Below are positions 23,695-31,520 of a stretch of 44,080 bases of DNA, piece by piece. The stretch's first letter is position 1; every line of letters starts with the position of its first letter. The DNA comes from Pseudomonas viridiflava (GTDB lineage Bacteria > Pseudomonadota > Gammaproteobacteria > Pseudomonadales > Pseudomonadaceae): contig NZ_UTKY01000042.1 of the NCBI RefSeq assembly GCF_900583165.1, forward strand, positions 1-44,080, written 5' to 3'. A model generated the notes under the pieces. The model had not been told where the DNA came from. It searched no databases and was given only the letters and a program-made list of their open reading frames with translations. The position numbers were made by a program, and so were the translations under genes.

Positions 23695-24009
23695 TCAGGG
23701 GTTCAGGCGGCAGCCCTGGCGGTCGCCCAGCCAGCGGGCCGAGTGCGTGCGGCCCAGACCGCTGGCGGTGACTTCGCTGCGCTCCGGGTTATCACTGAAT
23801 GCACTGGTGGGCACGTATTGCTTCACATAGCCCTGGCAATACTCGGCGGGGTTATTGGCAACATAGCGGCAGGAGCAATATTCCTTGGCGGTATAGGCCG
23901 CGATGATATCGGGGAAGGCTTGTAGGTTGACGCGCTCGTGCCAGATCCAACCCAGCAACGCCAATAACAATAGAAGAAACAAGCTGGTAAACGGCCGACG
24001 ACGGATCAT
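23695..24009 (-). CDS. Small Cys-containing membrane protein, unknown function
   Basis: A 104-aa protein with one N-terminal hydrophobic segment (about residues 8-23, a run of leucines flanked by MIRRRP on the inside). A short periplasmic domain follows with four cysteines (in YCSCRYV, EYCQGY and RQGCRLNP). I do not recognise a named family. Its ATG overlaps the stop of the upstream serine hydrolase gene (ATGA), so the two are made together. Because that operon has a Pho box upstream, this gene may be phosphate-regulated too. The cysteines could form disulfides in the periplasm. Confidence 0.75.
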   Translation of the reverse strand: MIRRRPFTSLFLLLLLALLGWIWHERVNLQAFPDIIAAYTAKEYCSCRYVANNPAEYCQGYVKQYVPTSAFSDNPERSEVTASGLGRTHSARWLGDRQGCRLNP

Positions 24010-25100
24010 GGTTGCACCGCCGCCAGTACGCGCTTGAGCAGTTCGTCGTGGCGGTAGCTACCGTCGCGGTCATCGCCATAGCGCACGATCACCAAGTGTT
24101 TTTCAGGCATCACGTACAACGCCTGCCCCCAGTGGCCGAGGGCGGCGAAAGTGTCGCTGGGCGCGTCGGGCCAGGGCCGCGGCTCGCCGCTGTTGAGCCA
24201 CCAATGACCGCCCGGTACGGCTTCATCCTCGCCGGCTTTGAAGTGAGCGAAGGGCTGGCGATTGAAGGCGATCCAATCGTTGGGCAGCAATTGTTGCTCA
24301 CCCCAACGACCCTCCCGCGCCATCAGCAGACCCACTCGCGCCAAGTCGCGAGCCGTGAGATAGGCGTACGAGGAAGCGACGAAGGTTTCATCGGCGTCGG
24401 TCTCCCAGGTCGCATTACGAATGCCCAGCGGCTTGAACAGCGCGTCCCACGGGTAACTCATATAAGCCTTATGGCCGAGCATGCCTTTGAGCGCGGCGGA
24501 CAGGATATTGCTATCGCCGCTGGAGTAACGAAAGGCCTGGCCTGGTGCGTTGGCGGCGTCGGTCTGCGCCGCGAACTCGGCCATATCGCTGCGGCCACGC
24601 GTATAGAGCATGGCCACGACGGAGGATTTGAGCGGTGCGTATTCGTAGTCTTCCTGCCAATCCAGCCCCGAGGCCCAGTGCAGCAAATCAGCCATCGTCA
24701 CCCTGGGGTGCTGTTTCATCGGCGGGTAAAAACGCGATGCCGGATCGGTGAGTTTGAAGCGATTTTCACCGTAGGCCACACCCAGCACGGTGGCCATCAA
24801 GCTTTTACTGATGGACCAGGTCAGGTGCGGGGTGCTGGCGGTGGTGGGCTCGGCGTAGCGCTCGTAGATGATCACGCCGTCGCTGATCACCACCAGTGCA
24901 TCGGTGCGGATGCCTTTGCGGGTGGTGTCGTCGCGCGCGGGGAAGGCATAGGCATTCAAGGCGTCGACGGCGGGGCCTTCGATTTGGGTGCCCTTGGCCC
25001 ACTCTTTGTCAGGCCATGTTTCGGCGTGGGTGGTCACGGTGACGAACAACAGGGCAACGCACAACAAGCCTCGGACCATGGACGCAAACTCAAGGGGCAT
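24006..25100 (-). CDS. Serine hydrolase, class C beta-lactamase fold
   Basis: A 364-aa exported serine hydrolase. The hydrophobic signal (VRGLLCVALLFVTVTTHA) ends about residue 26. The SxxK motif is S96-I-S-K99 in TWSISKSLMA, a YSSGDSN segment matches the YxN position (about 200), and GHWGQ near 330 matches the third (K/H)xG box. The family includes esterases, D-aminopeptidases and PBP-like enzymes; true beta-lactam hydrolysis is not implied. Start 25100 is used; an ATG at 25079 would also give a good signal peptide and neither has a clear ribosome site. A strong Pho box lies 28 bp upstream. Confidence 0.85.
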   Translation of the reverse strand: MPLEFASMVRGLLCVALLFVTVTTHAETWPDKEWAKGTQIEGPAVDALNAYAFPARDDTTRKGIRTDALVVISDGVIIYERYAEPTTASTPHLTWSISKSLMATVLGVAYGENRFKLTDPASRFYPPMKQHPRVTMADLLHWASGLDWQEDYEYAPLKSSVVAMLYTRGRSDMAEFAAQTDAANAPGQAFRYSSGDSNILSAALKGMLGHKAYMSYPWDALFKPLGIRNATWETDADETFVASSYAYLTARDLARVGLLMAREGRWGEQQLLPNDWIAFNRQPFAHFKAGEDEAVPGGHWWLNSGEPRPWPDAPSDTFAALGHWGQALYVMPEKHLVIVRYGDDRDGSYRHDELLKRVLAAVQP

Positions 25101-25127
25101 TCAAGCCCGCGAGCCTAGCCGAGGGCG

Positions 25128-25145
25128 ATGACAGATTTGCGACAG
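25128..25145 (-). promoter_or_regulatory. Pho box for the serine hydrolase operon
   Basis: Read on the minus strand the site is CTGTCGC-AAAT-CTGTCAT, two 7-bp half-sites spaced by 4, matching the PhoB consensus (CTGTCAT repeat, 11-bp period) in 12 of 14 half-site positions. It points towards the serine hydrolase gene. Confidence 0.65.
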
Positions 25146-25151
25146 CGAGGG

Positions 25152-25169
25152 CTGTCATCCAAGCGTCAC
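25152..25169 (+). promoter_or_regulatory. Pho box for olsBA
   Basis: CTGTCAT-CCAA-GCGTCAC on the plus strand: the first half-site is perfect and the second matches about 4 of 7. It lies 95 bp upstream of the olsB start. Ornithine lipid synthesis is known to be induced by phosphate limitation, which supports the call. Confidence 0.6.
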
Positions 25170-25263
25170 CATAACTTCATGGAGATGACACCGGGCCTGC
25201 CTAGCCTGAGTTTGGACAACAAAGTCGACCGGCCGAAACGTGGCCGGCACTCGGAGACTCGCC

Positions 25264-26019
25264 ATGACTCAGATCGCCCGCATCAGCGACACCGGCAATG
25301 AACGCCGTCTGCAAGCCGAACGCCTAGTTGGCGCACAGGCGTTGCAAGAAGCCCAGGCCCTGCGGTTCAACGTGTTCAGCGGCGAGTTCAACGCCAAGCT
25401 GAAAGGCGCGGAGCTGGGTCTGGACATGGATGACTATGATGTTCACTGCAGCCATATTGGCGTGCGGGACTTGAATACCGGGCGCCTGGTGGCCACCACC
25501 CGCTTGCTCGACCACGCCGCCGCCAGCACCCTGGGCCGGTTCTACAGCGAAGAAGAATTCAGCCTGCATGGCCTGCTCCACCTGCAAGGCCCGATCCTGG
25601 AAATCGGCCGCACCTGCGTCGACCCAGCCTACCGCAACGGCGGCACCATCGCAGTGTTGTGGGGCGAACTGGCCGAAGTGCTCAACCAGGGCGGCTACAG
25701 CTACCTGATGGGTTGCGCGAGCATCCCGATGCACGACGGCGGCATCCAGGCCCACGCGATCATGCAGCGCCTGCGCGAACGCTACCTGTGCAACGAACAC
25801 CTGCGTGCCGAACCGAAAAAACCACTGCCCGCGCTGGACCTGCCGTCCAACGTCATCGCCGAAATGCCGCCACTGCTCAAGGCCTACATGCGCCTGGGTG
25901 CGAAGATCTGCGGCGAGCCGTGCTGGGACGAAGACTTCCAGGTCGCCGACGTGTTTATCCTGCTCAAGCGCGACAACCTTTGCCCGCGTTATGCCCGCCA
26001 CTTCAAGGCTGCCATGTGA
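25264..26019 (+). CDS. olsB: L-ornithine N-alpha-acyltransferase OlsB
   Basis: A 251-aa acyltransferase of the OlsB / haemolysin-like GNAT group. [15 protein letters not shown] (about 33-48), [33 protein letters not shown] (about 113-135) and [14 protein letters not shown] are the conserved blocks. It transfers a 3-hydroxyacyl group from acyl-ACP to ornithine, giving lyso-ornithine lipid. The ATG at 25264 has GGAG upstream and begins at MTQIARISD; an open extension to 25240 is not needed. It shares one base with olsA (TGATG). A Pho box is upstream, consistent with replacing phospholipids when phosphate is scarce. Confidence 0.9.
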   Translation: MTQIARISDTGNERRLQAERLVGAQALQEAQALRFNVFSGEFNAKLKGAELGLDMDDYDVHCSHIGVRDLNTGRLVATTRLLDHAAASTLGRFYSEEEFSLHGLLHLQGPILEIGRTCVDPAYRNGGTIAVLWGELAEVLNQGGYSYLMGCASIPMHDGGIQAHAIMQRLRERYLCNEHLRAEPKKPLPALDLPSNVIAEMPPLLKAYMRLGAKICGEPCWDEDFQVADVFILLKRDNLCPRYARHFKAAM

Positions 26020-26810
26020 TGAGCCGCCTGCGGGTGTACGGGCGCATTGCCCGCGTGCTGGTGGTGGTGGCGCTGGGCTTGAGCATGGCCAGTGTGTTTG
26101 GTGTGTTCGAGCGTATGGGCATCGCCAACTCGATGGTGCGACGCCAGCGTTGGTCGCGATTTTTCATGGCGCGGCTGACCAATGCCCTGCCCTTTCGCGT
26201 GACCGTGCACGGTGAGTTGCCGACGCAGCCGATGCTGTGGGTGAGCAATCACGTGTCGTGGACCGATATTCCGCTGCTGGGCGCGGTGGCGCCGATGTCG
26301 TTCCTGTCCAAGGCCGAAGTGCGCACCTGGCCGGTGGCTGGGTGGTTGGCCGCCAAGGCCGGTAGTTTGTTTATCCGCCGTGGTTCAGGCGACAGCCAAT
26401 TGATCCGCAAGCAGATGACACGCCATCTGGAGCAACAGCACCCGCTGCTGATGTTCCCCGAGGGCACCACCACCGACGGGCGCAGCTTGCGTACGTTCCA
26501 TGGGCGTTTGCTGGCCAGTGCGATTGATGCGGACGTGGCGCTGCAACCGGTGGCGATCCGTTACCTGCGCGATGGGCAAGTGGACCCGCTGGCACCGTTT
26601 ATTGGTGATGATGATTTGCTCTCGCACCTGATGCGCTTGTTTGGCAATGATCAGGGCGACGTGGAGATTCATGTGCTCAAGCCGATTGCGTGTGCCGGGC
26701 AGGAACGCGCGGCGCTGGCGTACCAGGCGCAGCAGGCGGTGCAGAAGGTGTTGTTTGGGCCGGTGCCGGAGGCTGAACAGATGGATGCTCGACCTGCATT
26801 TGCCGCCTGA
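26019..26810 (+). CDS. olsA: Lyso-ornithine lipid O-acyltransferase OlsA
   Basis: A 263-aa PlsC-family acyltransferase. An N-terminal hydrophobic segment (about 10-30) precedes the HX4D motif H78-VSWT-D83 in SNHVSWTD. The GSLFIRRGSGD block and FPEGTTTDG substrate motif follow. It adds the second acyl chain to lyso-ornithine lipid at the inner membrane. The start ATG shares its A with the olsB stop (TGATG), so translation is coupled; the longer open frame lies inside olsB and is rejected. Confidence 0.9.
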   Translation: MSRLRVYGRIARVLVVVALGLSMASVFGVFERMGIANSMVRRQRWSRFFMARLTNALPFRVTVHGELPTQPMLWVSNHVSWTDIPLLGAVAPMSFLSKAEVRTWPVAGWLAAKAGSLFIRRGSGDSQLIRKQMTRHLEQQHPLLMFPEGTTTDGRSLRTFHGRLLASAIDADVALQPVAIRYLRDGQVDPLAPFIGDDDLLSHLMRLFGNDQGDVEIHVLKPIACAGQERAALAYQAQQAVQKVLFGPVPEAEQMDARPAFAA

Positions 26811-26846
26811 CCTTAAGTGAACACAGAACCCACTATATGTGGGATC

Positions 26847-26972
26847 AAATGTGGGAGGGGCGGTGCGACGATTCGACTTGCTCCCGATGGCAGTGGTTCA
26901 GCCAATGTAAGTAGTGACTGACACTCTGCTATCGGGGGCAAGTCGAATCGTCGCACCGCCCCTCCCACATTT
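26847..26972. repeat. REPIN with extended 35-bp perfect arms
   Basis: Arms start AAATGTGGGAGGGGCGGTGC and continue through a CGACGATTCGACTTGC block; left (26847-26881) and right (26938-26972) arms are perfect complements over 35 bp. The CGGTGCGACGATTCGA insert is absent from the other REPINs here, so this is a distinct subtype. Its right edge supplies the TAA stop of the acpH gene. Confidence 0.92.
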
Positions 26973-27555
26973 AGACCTCAGTGATCAGTTGGGTTTGTGC
27001 GAAGGCTTGCAGCTCGGGGTAGAAGATCCGGAAGTCTTCACTCAACGGCTCATACAACTCACGCAATTCCTGCATCGCAAACCCCAACTCCTGCGGCTGG
27101 GTCAACCGCCGCGAAATCCCCCGCAGCACCTGCTCCATCACCGCAAACTCACGATAAGACCCCAACCAATCATCCGCCGCCATCCACGGCGCAATCTGCG
27201 CCAGCCGCCCCGGCAACTGCGGTTCGGCGGCCAGCACGCGGTACACCTGCGAGGTAAAGCGCGCAAGTGGTTGGTCGGCATACAGCGCCCAATCCCGTGC
27301 CAGGCAGTGGTCGAAAAACACATCGAGGACGATGCCTGCATAGCGCCTGCGGGTCAGGCTGAAGCGCGACAGCGCCTCCCCCACCAGCGGGTGGCTGTCG
27401 GTGAAACGGTCGATCGAGCGATGCAGCTGGATCGCCGCTTCGATTTGCGGACTGAACTGGCCCTGCAAGCGGCCTTTGACGAAATCGCCATAGAGGCTGC
27501 CCAGCAGTTGCGCAGGAAGTTGGCCGCCCAGGTGCAGATGTGCGAGATAATTCAT
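26971..27555 (-). CDS. acpH: Acyl carrier protein phosphodiesterase AcpH
   Basis: A 194-aa AcpH/DUF479 protein of the HD-like hydrolase group. The N-terminus MNYLAHLHLGG is typical, followed by GSLYGDFVKG (Asp24), HRSIDRFTDSHP (about 45-56) and VLDVFFDHCLARDW, which provide the metal-binding histidines and aspartates. The enzyme removes 4'-phosphopantetheine from holo-ACP. The TAA stop at 26971-26973 uses bases of the adjacent REPIN edge. Confidence 0.9.
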   Translation of the reverse strand: MNYLAHLHLGGQLPAQLLGSLYGDFVKGRLQGQFSPQIEAAIQLHRSIDRFTDSHPLVGEALSRFSLTRRRYAGIVLDVFFDHCLARDWALYADQPLARFTSQVYRVLAAEPQLPGRLAQIAPWMAADDWLGSYREFAVMEQVLRGISRRLTQPQELGFAMQELRELYEPLSEDFRIFYPELQAFAQTQLITEV

Positions 27556-27586
27556 GTCGCGCAGTCTATCACTGCCGTCAACGTAT

Positions 27587-27692
27587 CGTTATAACCCGAT
27601 ATACCGATTTGGCCTGTGCTCAGAGCAAAATCATATTGGTATATCGGGATATAACGATTTAAGGTTCGCTTCATCGCGATATAACGCTTTAA
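27587..27692. promoter_or_regulatory. Three-site operator array upstream of the ArsR gene
   Basis: Three related sites have the core TATATC-N2-GATATA: TATAACCCGATATA (27590-27603), TATATCGGGATATA (27640-27653, perfect) and TTCATCGCGATATA (27670-27683, one good half). The first two lie within 19-bp inverted arms that match in 18 of 19 positions. The second and third lie within 19-bp direct repeats that match in 17 of 19. Centres are 50 and 30 bp apart, close to whole helical turns. This is probably the operator of the downstream ArsR regulator. Confidence 0.65.
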
Positions 27693-27709
27693 AAAACCGA
27701 GCACCTGCC

Positions 27710-28036
27710 ATGTCCATTGACCTCGACGAAATAATAAAAGCCCTGGCGCACCCAGTACGGCGAGACATTCTCAACTGGCTCAAAGACCCGAAAGTGCAAT
27801 TCCCCGAGCAACTGCACAACCATGAATACGGCATCTGTGCCGGACAGATCGACCAGCGCTGCGGCTTGTCCCAGTCGACCGTATCGGCCCATTTGGCGAC
27901 GTTGCAACGGGCGGGTTTGATCAGCAGCCAGAAGGCCGGGCAGTGGCACTTTTTCAAACGCAACGAGGAAACGATCCAGGCTTTCCTCGACGCGCTCATC
28001 ACAGAGCTCAGCTCTGACATCAGCGAACCGCTGTAA
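27710..28036 (+). CDS. ArsR-family transcriptional regulator
   Basis: A 108-aa winged-helix repressor. The ArsR HTH spans about residues 6-95, with ALAHPVRRDILNWL at the start and the recognition helix in CGLSQSTVSAHLATLQRAGLI, then the wing QKAGQWHFFKRNEE. The metal-site cysteines in the usual ELCVC position are absent; only two cysteines (in GICAGQIDQRCG) lie between the first helices and the HTH, so the signal is not obviously a metal. The next gene, an MFS transporter, starts 11 bp downstream. An operator array upstream suggests autoregulation. Confidence 0.9.
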   Translation: MSIDLDEIIKALAHPVRRDILNWLKDPKVQFPEQLHNHEYGICAGQIDQRCGLSQSTVSAHLATLQRAGLISSQKAGQWHFFKRNEETIQAFLDALITELSSDISEPL

Positions 28037-28047
28037 AGGAAACGATA

Positions 28048-29214
28048 ATGCCCCTCTCGCTACTCATACTGGCCCTGAGCGCCTTCGCCATCGGCACCAC
28101 CGAATTCGTCATCATGGGCCTGTTGCCCGATGTGGCGGCGGACCTCGGCGTGTCGATCCCCGGCGCTGGCTGGCTGGTCACCGGCTATGCCTTGGGCGTG
28201 GCCATCGGCGCCCCCTTCATGGCACTGGCCACCGCCAAGCTGCCGCGCAAGGCTGCGCTGGTCGCGTTGATGGGCATCTTTATTATCGGCAACCTGCTCT
28301 GCGCCCTGGCCAGTGACTACAACGTGCTGATGTTTGCCCGTGTGGTCACCGCGCTGTGCCACGGCGCGTTCTTCGGGATCGGTTCTGTCGTGGCGGCCAA
28401 CCTGGTGCCCGCCAACAAACGTGCGTCGGCCGTGGCCTTGATGTTCACCGGTTTGACCCTGGCCAACGTGCTCGGCGTGCCCCTGGGTACCGCATTGGGC
28501 CAGGTCGCCGGATGGCGCTCGACGTTCTGGGCGGTGACGGTGATTGGTGTGGTGGCGTTGATCGGCCTGATCCGTTTCCTGCCGGCCAAGCGTGACGAAG
28601 AAAAACTCGACATGCGTGCCGAACTGGCGGCCCTCAAGGGTGCGGGCATCTGGTTGTCGCTGAGCATGACTGCACTGTTCGCCGCGTCCATGTTCACTCT
28701 CTTCACCTATGTCGCGCCGCTGCTGGGTGATGTCACCGGCGTGTCGCCAAAAGGCGTGACCTGGACCCTGCTGCTGATCGGCCTGGGCCTCACCGTAGGC
28801 AACATCATTGGCGGCAAGCTGGCAGACAAACGCCTGGCAGCCACCTTGATCGGCGTGTTTATCAGCATGGCAGTGATCTCGACTGCCCTGAGCTGGACCA
28901 GCGTCGCGCTGATCCCGACCGAAATCACCCTGTTCCTGTGGGCTACCGCTGCGTTTGCTGCCGTGCCGGCGCTGCAAATCAACGTGGTGACCTTTGGCAA
29001 GGCCGCACCAAACCTGGTGTCCACCCTGAACATCGGCGCCTTCAACATCGGCAACGCCCTCGGCGCCTGGGTCGGTGGCAGCGTGATTGCCCATGGTTTC
29101 GGCCTCACCAGTGTGCCATTGGCGGCAGGTGCTCTGGCGATCCTGGCGCTGCTGGTGACCTTGATTACTTTCCGTCAGGGCGGCAATGCCGACCTGGCCC
29201 CTGCGACCCACTGA
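28048..29214 (+). CDS. MFS transporter, AraJ/YdhP-like DHA1 group
   Basis: A 388-aa inner-membrane protein with 12 predicted helices. FAIGTTEFVIMGLLPDVAADLGVS at the N-terminus is the hallmark of the sugar/arabinose-efflux-like DHA1 proteins (AraJ, YdhP, NepI relatives). RVVTALCHGAFFGIGSVVAANLVP and the VLGVPLGTALGQVAGWRSTFW block also fit. AAGGAAA lies before the ATG. It follows the ArsR gene by 11 bp and precedes the XenB-type oxidoreductase by 28 bp, forming one operon. The likely role is export of a toxic compound or its reduction product; the substrate is not known. Confidence 0.92.
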   Translation: MPLSLLILALSAFAIGTTEFVIMGLLPDVAADLGVSIPGAGWLVTGYALGVAIGAPFMALATAKLPRKAALVALMGIFIIGNLLCALASDYNVLMFARVVTALCHGAFFGIGSVVAANLVPANKRASAVALMFTGLTLANVLGVPLGTALGQVAGWRSTFWAVTVIGVVALIGLIRFLPAKRDEEKLDMRAELAALKGAGIWLSLSMTALFAASMFTLFTYVAPLLGDVTGVSPKGVTWTLLLIGLGLTVGNIIGGKLADKRLAATLIGVFISMAVISTALSWTSVALIPTEITLFLWATAAFAAVPALQINVVTFGKAAPNLVSTLNIGAFNIGNALGAWVGGSVIAHGFGLTSVPLAAGALAILALLVTLITFRQGGNADLAPATH

Positions 29215-29242
29215 TCAACTTCAAAGAGAAAGGTGTATTCCC

Positions 29243-30298
29243 ATGACGACTATTTTCGATCCGATCAAACTGGGCGACCTGGAACTGTCGAACCGCATCA
29301 TCATGGCGCCGCTGACCCGCTGCCGCGCTGATGCCGGCCGCGTCCCCAACGCGCTGATGGCCGAGTACTACGTGCAACGCGCCTCCGCCGGGCTGATCCT
29401 CAGCGAAGCCACTTCCGTGACGCCGTTGGGCGTGGGTTACCCGGACACCCCAGGCATCTGGTCCAACGACCAAGTGCGTGGCTGGGCCAACGTGACCAAG
29501 GCGATCCACGGCGCGGGCGGCAAGATTTTCCTGCAACTGTGGCACGTCGGCCGTATTTCCCATGAGTTGTACCTGGACGGCGAAACCCCGGTGGCGCCGA
29601 GCGCGATCCAGCCTAAAGGCCACGTCAGCCTAGTGCGCCCACTGGCCGACTACCCCACCCCGCGCGCCCTGGAAACGGCTGAAATCGCCGACATCATTGA
29701 CGCCTACCGCACCGGTGCCGAAAACGCCAAGGCCGCCGGTTTTGACGGTGTAGAAATCCACGGTGCCAACGGCTACCTGCTTGACCAGTTCCTGCAAAGC
29801 AGCACCAACCAGCGCACCGACCACTACGGCGGTTCCCTGGAAAACCGTGCGCGCCTGCTGTTGGAAGTGACCGATGCGGCCATCGAAATCTGGGGCGCCG
29901 GGCGTGTGGGTGTGCACTTGGCACCGCGTGCAGACTCCCACGACATGGGCGACGACAACCTGGCTGAGACCTTTACCTACGTCGCCAGTGAGTTGGGCAA
30001 GCGTGGCATTGCGTTTATCTGCTCGCGTGAAAAGGAAGGCGCTGACAGCCTGGGCCCACAACTGAAAAAAGCGTTTGGCGGTGCGTATATCGCCAACGAG
30101 CGCTTTACCAAGGACAGCGCCAATGCGTGGCTGGCTGAAGGTAAGGCGGATGCGGTGGCTTGGGGTGTGCCGTTTATTGCCAACCCGGATTTGCCGGCGC
30201 GTTTGAAGGCGGATGCGCCGCTGAATGATCCGCGCCCGGACAGCTTCTACAGCAAGGGCCCTGTCGGCTACATCGATTATCCAACCCTGGCTATCTAA
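29243..30298 (+). CDS. xenB: NADH:flavin oxidoreductase (XenB/NemA-type ene reductase)
   Basis: A 351-aa Old Yellow Enzyme-family flavoprotein. IFDPIKLGDLELSNRIIMAP (about 4-23), the NLxLQLWHxGR-type block IFLQLWHVGRISH, the paired HGANGYLLDQFLQ active-site His/Asn and DHYGGSLENRARLLLE are all present. It closely resembles XenB of P. fluorescens as recalled; XenB reduces nitro-esters and nitro-aromatics with NAD(P)H through FMN, as NemA does. The ATG at 29243 is used; the frame is open upstream but that part overlaps the MFS gene. The last gene of the ArsR-controlled operon. Confidence 0.92.
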   Translation: MTTIFDPIKLGDLELSNRIIMAPLTRCRADAGRVPNALMAEYYVQRASAGLILSEATSVTPLGVGYPDTPGIWSNDQVRGWANVTKAIHGAGGKIFLQLWHVGRISHELYLDGETPVAPSAIQPKGHVSLVRPLADYPTPRALETAEIADIIDAYRTGAENAKAAGFDGVEIHGANGYLLDQFLQSSTNQRTDHYGGSLENRARLLLEVTDAAIEIWGAGRVGVHLAPRADSHDMGDDNLAETFTYVASELGKRGIAFICSREKEGADSLGPQLKKAFGGAYIANERFTKDSANAWLAEGKADAVAWGVPFIANPDLPARLKADAPLNDPRPDSFYSKGPVGYIDYPTLAI

Positions 30299-30314
30299 AG
30301 TAGCGCAACGGTCC

Positions 30315-30408
30315 AATGTGGGAGGGGGCTTGCTCCCGATGGCGGTGTGTCAGTCAATACATGTGCTGACTGAACCACTGCTATCGGGAGCAAGCCCCCT
30401 CCCACATT
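30315..30408. repeat. REPIN (two inverted REPs)
   Basis: A 94-bp element with AATGTGGGAGGGGGCTTGCT on the left and its complement on the right, with CCCGATGGCGGTG / CACTGCTATCGGG next to the loop. It starts 17 bp after the xenB stop. The 190 bp between it and the ttgR stop hold no credible gene; a TTGACA at 30568-30573 is the only promoter-like element noted. Confidence 0.92.
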
Positions 30409-30600
30409 TTTGAATGCGTACATCCAGGGGAAACACTCCTTCACACCCCTGCAACAAAATCCCTACAAAATACTTAGCCGGCTACCTATCAACCGGCCAA
30501 TAGCCCGTATATAAAGTCACCCCACCCATCAGCCAGAAGGACGATTGACCCTCCTTAGGCTTTACTGTTGACACAACCTGATGCAATTACGCATTTTGTC

Positions 30601-31233
30601 TCAATTGCGCAGGCTTGGGCTCAAGCGCAGCATATCCAGCCCTGCATCCACCCAACGCTCGGCATCTTGGTGCAACTGAAAGCTGTCGGGGATCAGCAGC
30701 CATTGGCCAATCAGCCCGTTGATGTAGGCATGAATGCACACCGCGCCACGGGAGGTGTCGAGGTTTTCCGGCAGTTGCCCGCGATGGACCGCGTTACGCA
30801 GGGTCAGGCCGATGCGCAGATTGCATTCCAGCGTATGGGTCTGGCGTTGGCGACGCATGTCGCACATTTCATCGATGAATTCGCACTTATGAAACAAGAT
30901 TTCGTTAATGCGTCGGGTTTTCGGGTCCAGGGCTACTTGATGAAACAAACGAATCAACAGTTTGCGCATGCAGCCCAGTGGGTCGAGTTCATCCTCGCTT
31001 TCACCGGCCCGGGCCAGGTCGTCCAGCGGCTCGTGCAGCGTATCGAGCAAGGCCTGGAGCAAGTCGGATTTGTTACTGAAGTGCCAATAAATGGCACCTC
31101 GGGTCACGCCCGCCAGCGCGGCGATATCCGCCAGCGTGGTACGCGCAACACCGCGCTCATAAAAGGCCTGCTCGGCGGCTTCAAGAATTTGGCTGCGCGT
31201 TTCCTGAGCTTCCTCTTTGGTACGACGAACCAT
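30601..31233 (-). CDS. ttgR: TetR-family repressor TtgR/EmhR
   Basis: A 210-aa TetR repressor. The N-terminus [20 protein letters not shown] and [24 protein letters not shown] (about 33-53) match TtgR almost residue for residue as I recall it. The ligand domain has the [20 protein letters not shown] block. TtgR releases DNA on binding antibiotics, flavonoids or solvents, de-repressing ttgABC. It is divergent from ttgA and the known operator sequence lies between them. In P. fluorescens the system is called EmhR. Confidence 0.95.
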   Translation of the reverse strand: MVRRTKEEAQETRSQILEAAEQAFYERGVARTTLADIAALAGVTRGAIYWHFSNKSDLLQALLDTLHEPLDDLARAGESEDELDPLGCMRKLLIRLFHQVALDPKTRRINEILFHKCEFIDEMCDMRRQRQTHTLECNLRIGLTLRNAVHRGQLPENLDTSRGAVCIHAYINGLIGQWLLIPDSFQLHQDAERWVDAGLDMLRLSPSLRN

Positions 31234-31402
31234 GGCAGTAAAACCTCAGTCAGGACACTTGAGACGATTGTTAACGCAGAATTAATAGCCGTTGACGATC
31301 ATCTGGATATTTTGTGGGACGACACCGTCATGGGTGCCGAACGTAATGGAATCGAGGCTTTGGGCGTTGCTTTGTCAACATTCCACGAAGCCTGTCAAGA
31401 GT

Positions 31403-31427
31403 TTACAAACAACCATGAACGTAAGTA
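31403..31427. promoter_or_regulatory. TtgR-type operator
   Basis: The site begins TTACAAACAACCATGAACG and continues TAAGTA, differing by about one base from the TtgR operator of P. putida as I recall it. It lies between ttgR (start 31233) and ttgA (start 31521). The rest of the 287-bp gap holds no gene. Confidence 0.75.
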
Positions 31428-31520
31428 TATTGCGTAGCAAGCTACTTATCTACTCACAGCTTATTTTTTACCCTTCCACACTTCTTGTGCGCACTCTGCG
31501 CGCCTGACCCGAGGATCTTC

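Noticed and set aside
28060..29211. 383-aa open frame opposite the MFS gene
   Set aside because: Antisense shadow made of His/Gln/Gly/Asp runs; no hydrophobic pattern or motif.
30568..30596. TTGACA with a weak -10 downstream of the REPIN at 30315
   Set aside because: No TATAAT-like -10 at the right spacing and no gene or terminator downstream on that strand.
31292..31507. 71-aa open frame between ttgR and ttgA
   Set aside because: It covers the TtgR operator, has no ribosome site and no recognisable domain.
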